DNA from: JBBQYA01 sp038209155
Lineage (GTDB): Bacteria > Bacteroidota > Bacteroidia > Sphingobacteriales > Sphingobacteriaceae
DNA length: 12,555 nt
Assembly: GCA_038209155.1 (NCBI GenBank)
Contig: JBBQYA010000081.1
Coordinates: forward strand, 1-12,555
Reading direction: 5' to 3'
Shown: positions 7,836 to 12,555 of the stretch, piece after piece
Layout: every line of letters starts with the position of its first letter
How positions within the stretch are numbered: the stretch's first letter is position 1
Translations under genes and position numbers: made by a program
Notes under the pieces: generated by a model
Databases searched by the model: none
What the model was told of the DNA's origin: nothing
The model's input: only the letters and a program-made list of their open reading frames with translations

Positions 7836-8357
7836 TTAAAAAACTAAAAATCTTTTTAGCTGATCTTCCACGAATCCTATGGTATCAGTTTTAAATAAAT
7901 TCTGGTTTTCATCCAATTCAGAACTGATGTTTGGAATATGCAAACGGGTAGGCAAAACATGAATTCCAATATAATTGCAAATTCCTGTAAGATGCTCTAT
8001 TCCTCTTATATTTCCATATTTGCCAGATGACAATCCTACCAATGCAGCTTTTTTATCAAGGAAACTTTGAGGAAATTTACAGCAATCAATAAAAGTTTTC
8101 AAAACACCTGGAAAGCTTCCATTATATTCTGGAACTACAAAAATAAACTTGTCAGCTTCCATTACTTTTTGCTGAATAAGTTCAAATTCTGGACTTCTTT
8201 TACCATACATATCTGTTAAAATTAAGTTAGCAGGAAGGTTTTCTAGGCTAAATAATTCCACATCGTTTTTGTTTTTCTTTAAGGTATTTAAATAAAAATT
8301 TGCAACTTTTAAGCTGTTGCTTCCTGTTCTGTTCGTAGCAGAAATAATTAAGATCAT
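7836..8357 (-). CDS. NADPH-dependent FMN reductase-like flavoprotein
   Basis: This 173-residue protein has the flavodoxin-like fold of the NADPH-dependent FMN reductase family (PF03358 type), whose members reduce flavin, quinones, azo compounds or chromate using NAD(P)H in the cytoplasm. The N-terminal strand and loop ISATNRTGSNS (5-15) form the FMN phosphate-binding site. PEYNGSFPGVLKTFID at 76-91 is the family's most recognisable motif, and GLSSGKYGNIRG at 108-119 lies in the third flavin-contacting loop. Length is usual for the family. It is transcribed away from parA, and the binding-protein gene follows 66 bases downstream. The physiological substrate cannot be read from sequence. Confidence 0.9.
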   Translation of the reverse strand: MILIISATNRTGSNSLKVANFYLNTLKKNKNDVELFSLENLPANLILTDMYGKRSPEFELIQQKVMEADKFIFVVPEYNGSFPGVLKTFIDCCKFPQSFLDKKAALVGLSSGKYGNIRGIEHLTGICNYIGIHVLPTRLHIPNISSELDENQNLFKTDTIGFVEDQLKRFLVF

Positions 8358-8381
8358 TGAGTTTTATTTTTTGTTTGCTAA

Positions 8382-8395
8382 ACCCAGACTTGGGT
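8382..8395. repeat. Inverted repeat overlapping the parA -33 candidate
   Basis: ACCCA-GACT-TGGGT is a perfect 5-bp inverted repeat with a 4-base spacer in the gap between the flavoprotein gene and parA. Its right arm covers the TTG at 8390-8392 proposed as the parA -33 element. It could be an operator for either divergent gene or a chance palindrome; a G/C-rich arm is unusual in this AT-rich gap. Confidence 0.35.
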
Positions 8396-8420
8396 AAATT
8401 GTTTAACATTACTATCTTTA
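8390..8420 (+). promoter_or_regulatory. Candidate promoter of the parA cluster
   Basis: TTG at 8390-8392, a 20-base spacer, and TATCTTTA at 8413-8420 fit the Bacteroidota promoter pattern with one mismatch in the -7 element. Transcription would start near 8426, leaving a leader of about 105 bases before the parA ATG at 8533. It is the best match I see in this gap. Confidence 0.45.
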
Positions 8421-8433
8421 CAGCGATTTCAAC

Positions 8434-8461
8434 GAACGATATTTTTAATTGCCTCTCGTTC
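8434..8461 (+). other. Possible leader hairpin 1 upstream of parA
   Basis: GAACGA at 8434-8439 pairs with TCGTTC at 8456-8461 across a 16-base AT-rich loop. It would lie just after the proposed parA transcription start. The large loop makes it weak taken alone. Confidence 0.25.
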
Positions 8462-8475
8462 ATTTGCATACAAAT
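8462..8475 (+). other. Possible leader hairpin 2 upstream of parA
   Basis: ATTTG at 8462-8466 pairs with CAAAT at 8471-8475 around a CATA loop, directly abutting the preceding inverted repeat. The stem is short and AT-rich, so chance is a real possibility. Confidence 0.2.
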
Positions 8476-8493
8476 TTATTTCAATACGATTCT

Positions 8494-8513
8494 AAACAGG
8501 CATAATCCTGTTT
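8494..8513 (+). other. Possible leader hairpin 3 upstream of parA
   Basis: AAACAGG at 8494-8500 and CCTGTTT at 8507-8513 are perfect 7-base complements around a CATAAT loop, ending 19 bases before the parA start codon. A short TTTT overlaps its 3' side (8511-8514). It is the strongest small hairpin in the window. It could be a weak attenuator, a translation-modulating or stability element, or a protein-binding site; the sequence alone does not decide. Confidence 0.4.
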
Positions 8514-8532
8514 TAAAAACCAAAGACCAAAA

Positions 8533-9336
8533 ATGGGTAAAATAATTGCACTTGCAAATCAAAAAGGTGGCGTAGGCAAAACTACTTCCTCTATCAATCT
8601 AGCAGCTAGTTTAGCTGTGTTGGAACATAGAACTTTATTAGTTGATGCAGATCCACAGGCTAATGCTACTTCTGGAATTGGGTTTGATCCTCGTTCCATA
8701 AAAGAGAGTATATACGAATGTATTATCAATGGAACAGATCCTAAAGAAGCAATTTTGCCAACTTCTACTCCATTTTTAGATTTGCTGCCAGCACATATAG
8801 ATTTAGTAGGTGCAGAAATAGAAATGATTAATCTGGAGCAAAGAGAATATCGAATGAAAGAGGTTTTAGCCAAAATCATTGACGATTACGATTATATCAT
8901 TATCGATTGCTCACCATCTTTAGGTTTAATTACCATAAACGCTTTGACGGCTGCTAATTCTGTTATTGTTCCAGTTCAGTGTGAGTATTTTGCTTTAGAA
9001 GGTTTAGGAAAATTATTGAATACAATCAAAATCGTACAATCACGTTTAAATCCTGATTTACAAATTGAAGGAATACTTTTAACCATGTACGATATTAGAT
9101 TAAGGCTTTCTAATCAGGTGGTGGAAGAGGTTAGAACCCATTTTCACGATTTAGTTTTTAATACCATCATCCAAAGAAATACTCGATTAAGTGAAGCTCC
9201 AAGTTTTGGTTTATCGGTAATTATGCACGATGCCAATAGTAAAGGAGCTATCAATTACTTGAATCTTGCCAAAGAGATAATTCTTAAAAATAGCAAATTG
9301 GCAGAACCAGAAAATCAAAATACCCTAAGCGAATAA
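8533..9336 (+). CDS. parA: Chromosome partitioning ATPase ParA (Soj)
   Basis: ParA is a Walker-type ATPase that binds nucleoid DNA as an ATP dimer and, with ParB, moves newly replicated origins apart. The 267 residues show the deviant Walker A motif KGGVGKTT at 11-18, with the signature lysine at K11 and the P-loop lysine at K16. The A' motif LLVDADPQANATSGIG is at 35-50 (D38, D40), and Walker B with YIIIDCSPSLG is at 121-131 (D125). PVQCEYFALEGLGKL further on is typical of chromosomal Soj rather than plasmid ParA. Start is the ATG at 8533 with an A-rich region upstream and no SD. parB follows after one base. The cluster with dapB and lepB marks it as the chromosomal copy. Confidence 0.97.
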   Translation: MGKIIALANQKGGVGKTTSSINLAASLAVLEHRTLLVDADPQANATSGIGFDPRSIKESIYECIINGTDPKEAILPTSTPFLDLLPAHIDLVGAEIEMINLEQREYRMKEVLAKIIDDYDYIIIDCSPSLGLITINALTAANSVIVPVQCEYFALEGLGKLLNTIKIVQSRLNPDLQIEGILLTMYDIRLRLSNQVVEEVRTHFHDLVFNTIIQRNTRLSEAPSFGLSVIMHDANSKGAINYLNLAKEIILKNSKLAEPENQNTLSE

Positions 9337-9337
9337 T

Positions 9338-10234
9338 ATGAGTAGTTTAAAAAGAAATGCCTTAGGAAGAGGTTTGAGTGCATTATTAGAAGATAATGAT
9401 ACAGTTGCAGTTCACAAAGAGCAAACTGAGGAGAAGCCGAAAACGCTATCACTTTTTCAATTAATTCCATTAGAAGAAATATCTGCGAATCCGTTTCAAC
9501 CAAGAAATAATTTTGAAGAAACAGCTTTAAATGAATTAGCAGATTCGATAAAAGTTCAAGGAATCATTCAACCGATAACAGTTAGAAGATTAGACGCAAA
9601 TACTTACCAATTAATTTCTGGAGAACGAAGATTGAAAGCCAGTAAATTGGCAGGATTAAGTTCTATTCCAGCATATATCAGAACTGCCGACGATCAGCAA
9701 ATGATTGAAATGGCTTTGATAGAAAATATTCAAAGAGAAAATTTAAATCCTTTGGAAGTTGCGTTTAGCTTTCAAAGAATGATAGAAGAATGTAATCTGC
9801 GCCAAGAAGATTTAGGAGAAAGAGTTGGTAAAAACAGATCTACCGTTACCAATTATTTACGTTTATTGAAACTCCCGCCAGCTATTCAAGCTGCTTTGCG
9901 AGATGAAAATATAAGCATGGGTCATGCAAAAGCACTTTTAGGTGTAGATAGTGTTGATTCTCAAATTTATGTTTACCGAGAAATTCTAAGCAAAGAACTT
10001 TCTGTGCGTAAAACAGAAGATTTGGTTCGTGCTATTTCAGCTCCATCTAAAGAGGCAAAAGAAAAAAAGCCGATTAAAAACGAAAGTCATTACAGAAAAA
10101 TTGAAGAACAATTGGCAAGTAGACTTTCCTCTAAAATAGAATTAAAAGCAGATGGAGCAGGAAAAGGAAAAATAATTATTCCTTTTTTATCTGATGATGA
10201 TTTAAATCGAATTCTCGAAATGATGGATTGGTAA
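9338..10234 (+). CDS. parB: Chromosome partitioning CTPase ParB (Spo0J)
   Basis: ParB loads at parS sites, clamps and slides on DNA by CTP binding, and stimulates ParA. In the 298 residues, RNALGRGLSALLED at 6-19 is the N-terminal ParA-activating peptide. The ParB/Srx CTP-binding domain follows, with ISANPFQPR at 48-56, GIIQPITVRR at 75-84, the GERR motif at 95-98 and ENIQRENLNPLE at 129-140. A helix-turn-helix for parS recognition spans about 152-178 (QEDLGERVGKNRSTVTNYL), and the C-terminal 50 residues form the dimerisation part. A lysine/glutamate-rich linker lies at about 234-250. It starts one base after parA and ends one base before the DUF5683 gene. I saw no parS-like GTTnCACGTGnAAC site in the window. 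Confidence 0.97.
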   Translation: MSSLKRNALGRGLSALLEDNDTVAVHKEQTEEKPKTLSLFQLIPLEEISANPFQPRNNFEETALNELADSIKVQGIIQPITVRRLDANTYQLISGERRLKASKLAGLSSIPAYIRTADDQQMIEMALIENIQRENLNPLEVAFSFQRMIEECNLRQEDLGERVGKNRSTVTNYLRLLKLPPAIQAALRDENISMGHAKALLGVDSVDSQIYVYREILSKELSVRKTEDLVRAISAPSKEAKEKKPIKNESHYRKIEEQLASRLSSKIELKADGAGKGKIIIPFLSDDDLNRILEMMDW

Positions 10235-10235
10235 A

Positions 10236-10880
10236 ATGAAATTCTTAAAATATTTTTTCGTTTCAATTTTGTTAATGAGTTTTTGCACTTTTTCGACTCA
10301 AGCTCAAATCGTGAATGAACCTACACTAATTATTAACAAAGATTCTGCAAAAATTAATCAGCCCATTATTGACACTTCTAAAATTGAAACGATAAAAGAT
10401 ACCACAGCTTTTAAAGATCATTCACCCAAAAAAGCAATTTATTATTCTGCTGCTTTTCCTGGTTTGGGTCAGATTTACAATAAAAAGTATTGGAAAACAC
10501 CAATTATTTATGGAGGATTTATTGGTTTAGGAATTTTAATTAATTTCAATAATAAAAACTACCAACTCTATAAAAAAGACTTTATTACCGTATCTAACAC
10601 TGATTCAACCATTAGTAAATCCTACAAAGGACCATTTACTAGCACGCAATTAATAGTTTTAAAAGATTTTTATCGAAGAAATAGAGATTTATCTATTATT
10701 GGTGTTGTGATATTATATGCTGCAAATATTATAGATGCTTATGTAGATGCAGAATTAAAAGCATTTGATGTTTCAGATGATTTGAGTTTGAGGGTAAAAC
10801 CTTATTACACACCCAATTTATTTCAATCAAGAGATATTTTTAAAAGTTCTGCTGGACTCACACTTACGCTTCGACTATGA
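10236..10880 (+). CDS. DUF5683 exported or membrane protein
   Basis: The 214-residue product belongs to what I recognise as DUF5683, a Bacteroidota family of unknown function usually found between parB and dapB. Residues 1-23 form a signal peptide with likely cleavage after TQA (A23). A polar, low-complexity stretch to about 62 is followed by the family motif AAFPGLGQIYNKKYWKTPII (72-91), which leads into a hydrophobic helix ending near 104. A second hydrophobic segment at about 152-168 contains YAANIIDAYVDAEL (161-174). The last residues (AGLTLTLRL) look like a beta-strand. It starts one base after parB and overlaps dapB by ATGA, so expression is tied to both. Function is unknown; an envelope location is inferred from the signal and membrane segments. 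Confidence 0.85.
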   Translation: MKFLKYFFVSILLMSFCTFSTQAQIVNEPTLIINKDSAKINQPIIDTSKIETIKDTTAFKDHSPKKAIYYSAAFPGLGQIYNKKYWKTPIIYGGFIGLGILINFNNKNYQLYKKDFITVSNTDSTISKSYKGPFTSTQLIVLKDFYRRNRDLSIIGVVILYAANIIDAYVDAELKAFDVSDDLSLRVKPYYTPNLFQSRDIFKSSAGLTLTLRL

Positions 10881-11617
10881 AAATGGCACTAATCGGATAT
10901 GGGAAAATGGGCAAGCAAATAGAAGAAATTGCAATTGCCGCAGGTCATGAAATTCTTTGTATTATTGATGAAAAAAATAGCTCAGAAATAAAAGGCGATC
11001 AATTCAAATCAGCAGATGTTGCTATTGAATTCTCTACTCCTGACTTTGCAGTATCCAATATAATAGCTTGTTTAGATGCCAAAGTTCCCGTTGTTTGTGG
11101 CACTACAGGTTGGTATAATCATTTACAAGAAATAGAAAAACTTTGTCAAGAAAAAAATGGAAGTGTATTATATTCTTCCAATTTTAGTTTGGGAGTAAAT
11201 CTTTTTTTCGAGATGAATAGGAAAGTTTCAGAAATGATGAAAAAGTATCCTATTTATCAAATTCATTTAGAAGAAACACATCATATCCATAAAAAAGATG
11301 CACCAAGCGGAACTGCATTAAGTCTTTCTAAAGATATTTTACATTCGTTTCCAAACAAGAAAAGCGTAAAAACTTTGTTAGACAATCAAGAAGATAATGG
11401 AATTAATCAGGATGAATTAATCATTCGATCTTGGCGGAAAGATGAAGTACCTGGAACACATGATATCGTTTATTCAAGTCCAGAGGATGAAATTTTGCTT
11501 AGACACACTGCCAATAATCGAGCAGGATTTGCAAAAGGTGCAATCATGGCTGCAGAGTGGCTATACACTCGTAGCGGTTTTTTTACCATGCAAGATGTAT
11601 TAAAAGATGAACTTTAA
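10877..11617 (+). CDS. dapB: 4-hydroxy-tetrahydrodipicolinate reductase
   Basis: DapB reduces the dapA product with NAD(P)H on the route to meso-diaminopimelate and lysine, feeding peptidoglycan synthesis. The 246 residues carry the Rossmann motif GYGKMG at 7-12, EFSTPDFAV at 51-59, CGTTGW at 74-79, SSNFSLGVNLF at 100-110, and the catalytic stretch EETHHIHKKDAPSGTA at 132-147. In it H135, H136 and K139 match the active-site pair and lysine known from E. coli. HTANNRAGFAKGA at 210-222 is the C-terminal signature. The first ATG overlaps the DUF5683 stop (ATGA); a second ATG two codons later (10883) is possible but does not alter the fold. Length is slightly short but within the family range. 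Confidence 0.97.
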   Translation: MKMALIGYGKMGKQIEEIAIAAGHEILCIIDEKNSSEIKGDQFKSADVAIEFSTPDFAVSNIIACLDAKVPVVCGTTGWYNHLQEIEKLCQEKNGSVLYSSNFSLGVNLFFEMNRKVSEMMKKYPIYQIHLEETHHIHKKDAPSGTALSLSKDILHSFPNKKSVKTLLDNQEDNGINQDELIIRSWRKDEVPGTHDIVYSSPEDEILLRHTANNRAGFAKGAIMAAEWLYTRSGFFTMQDVLKDEL

Positions 11618-11674
11618 CATTTAACGATTATCATTACACAAAAAGAATCTATCCTAATCACATAAAAAACAAAA

Positions 11675-12555
11675 ATGAATTACAAATTCTGGAAAAAATC
11701 TATCAAGGAAAAAGGTAAAAGCAAAAAAAGTGCTGGAAGAGAATGGTTAGATGCAGTGGTTTTTGCAGTGGTAGCGGCTACAATCATTAGAGGATTGTTT
11801 ATAGAAGCATTTACTATTCCTACCGGTTCGATGGAAAAATCGCTTTTGATTGGTGATTTTCTTTTTGTGAGTAAAGTAAATTACGGAGCCCGAACTCCAA
11901 TCACACCTTTATCTTTTCCATTTGCGCATCATACAATGCCAATAATTGGAACAAAAGCTTATTCCACTGCTATCAAACTTCCTTATTATCGTTTGCCGGG
12001 TTTATCTAAAATCAAAAATAATGATGTGGTAGTTTTCAATTATCCAATGGAAGATTTCAGACCGACGGACAAAAAAGAAAATTATATAAAACGCTGTATT
12101 GGTATTGGTGGAGATACTTTAAAAATTGTAAATGGATTAGTTTCAATTAATGGAAAATCAGTGCAATTACCTGAATTTGGGCAAACTACTTATATTGTAA
12201 ATACAGATGGAAGTGCATTCAATACCAAAGTAATGAATGACCTAAAAATACAAGGTGCAAAATTGAATATGGAGGGAGATTATATGTTGAATCTTACGGC
12301 AGGCAATGAAGAAAAAATTAAAAAATTCGCCAATGTAAAAGGAGTAAAACCTGATATAAATGCGCCAGGAAGTACTGGGAACGAGGTTTATCCATTTGAT
12401 GCTAAATTAGGCTGGACAAGAGATAATTACGGACCTATCATTATTCCTAAAAAGGGAGAAACGATAAGTTTAAATTTAAATAATATTGAAATCTATAAAC
12501 GAGCGATAGAAGCTTACGAAGGAGAAAACAAAGTAGAAATAGCGAGTGGAGAGAT
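11675..12555 (+). CDS. lepB: Signal peptidase I, N-terminal part (cut by window edge)
   Basis: LepB removes signal peptides from exported proteins at the outer face of the inner membrane. The frame opens at ATG 11675 in an A-rich leader and stays open to the end: 293 codons plus two bases. A lysine-rich N-terminus (1-22) precedes one membrane helix at about 24-43. Box B IPTGSMEKSL (48-57) has the nucleophile S52. The general-base lysine is K139 in NYIKRCIGIGGDTLKI (136-151). A long insertion follows, then GWTRDNYGPIIIPKKGE (246-262). The late GDNR box is not reached, so the gene extends well beyond the window, as is usual for the enlarged LepB of this phylum. It lies 57 bases after dapB. Confidence 0.95.
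   Translation, partial: MNYKFWKKSIKEKGKSKKSAGREWLDAVVFAVVAATIIRGLFIEAFTIPTGSMEKSLLIGDFLFVSKVNYGARTPITPLSFPFAHHTMPIIGTKAYSTAIKLPYYRLPGLSKIKNNDVVVFNYPMEDFRPTDKKENYIKRCIGIGGDTLKIVNGLVSINGKSVQLPEFGQTTYIVNTDGSAFNTKVMNDLKIQGAKLNMEGDYMLNLTAGNEEKIKKFANVKGVKPDINAPGSTGNEVYPFDAKLGWTRDNYGPIIIPKKGETISLNLNNIEIYKRAIEAYEGENKVEIASGE

Noticed and set aside
8358..8532. Possible parS or replication-origin elements near parA
   Set aside because: I found no GTTnCACGTGnAAC-like palindrome and no DnaA-box cluster by eye, and dnaA/dnaN are not present.
8357..8545. Plus-strand frame of 62 codons spanning the flavoprotein-parA gap
   Set aside because: Runs through the candidate promoter and overlaps the parA start; no protein features or conserved motif.
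8559..8879. Minus-strand open frame of 106 codons opposite parA
   Set aside because: The longest antisense frame, but it ends opposite the Walker A region and its sequence is the usual antisense echo of a ParA gene; no family resemblance of its own.
10877..10885. Second ATG of dapB (10883) as the true start
   Set aside because: The first ATG overlaps the upstream stop in the typical coupled arrangement and adds only two residues; kept the first, though both are possible.
1..12555. Defence, mobile-element or CRISPR system
   Set aside because: Every substantial reading frame is accounted for by a core gene or a known conserved family; no direct-repeat arrays, terminal inverted repeats or transposase motifs were seen.

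Overview
The window reads as a normal chromosomal core segment of a member of the Bacteroidota. The base composition is AT-rich. Ribosome-binding sites are A-rich or absent rather than GGAGG-like. The candidate promoters resemble the Bacteroidota pattern (TTG, about 20 bases, TAnnTTTG). Two small clade-typical families, DUF3098 and DUF5683, sit in their usual gene neighbourhoods, and the leucyl-tRNA synthetase has the form I associate with this phylum. I cannot place it below phylum with confidence; the synthetase sequence hints weakly at a Chitinophagia-like lineage.

Layout. (1) A minus-strand cluster at 1-3119, read ftsX, DUF3098, uppP, truB, ribF, packed with 4-18 base gaps or ATGA overlaps. 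It covers division-site membrane signalling, undecaprenyl-phosphate recycling, tRNA pseudouridylation and flavin cofactor synthesis. ribF runs off the left edge. (2) leuS, divergent from ftsX, at 3252-6026. (3) A minus-strand pair: an NADPH-dependent FMN-reductase-like flavoprotein (7836-8357) followed by an extracellular solute-binding lipoprotein of the peptide-transport type (6102-7769). (4) A plus-strand cluster, parA, parB, DUF5683, dapB, lepB, from 8533 to the right edge, with 1-base gaps, one ATGA overlap and a 57-base gap before lepB, which is cut by the window end. It combines chromosome segregation, lysine/diaminopimelate synthesis and signal peptide cleavage.

The two large clusters both serve envelope growth and the cell cycle: FtsX, UppP, DapB (diaminopimelate for peptidoglycan), LepB (protein export) and ParAB. 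No gap without a gene exceeds 175 bases. The longest (8358-8532, between the flavoprotein and parA) holds a candidate promoter and several inverted repeats; the ftsX/leuS gap (3120-3251) holds candidate -7 elements for both directions.

I looked for a new system and did not find one. There are no transposases, phage genes, CRISPR arrays, toxin-antitoxin pairs, tRNA or rRNA genes, or long repeats that I can see. What remains worth a look is modest: non-ATG starts for ftsX (GTG) and truB (TTG), a possibly structured parA leader, a solute-binding protein with no permease beside it, and conserved but poorly understood DUF proteins fused into essential operons.
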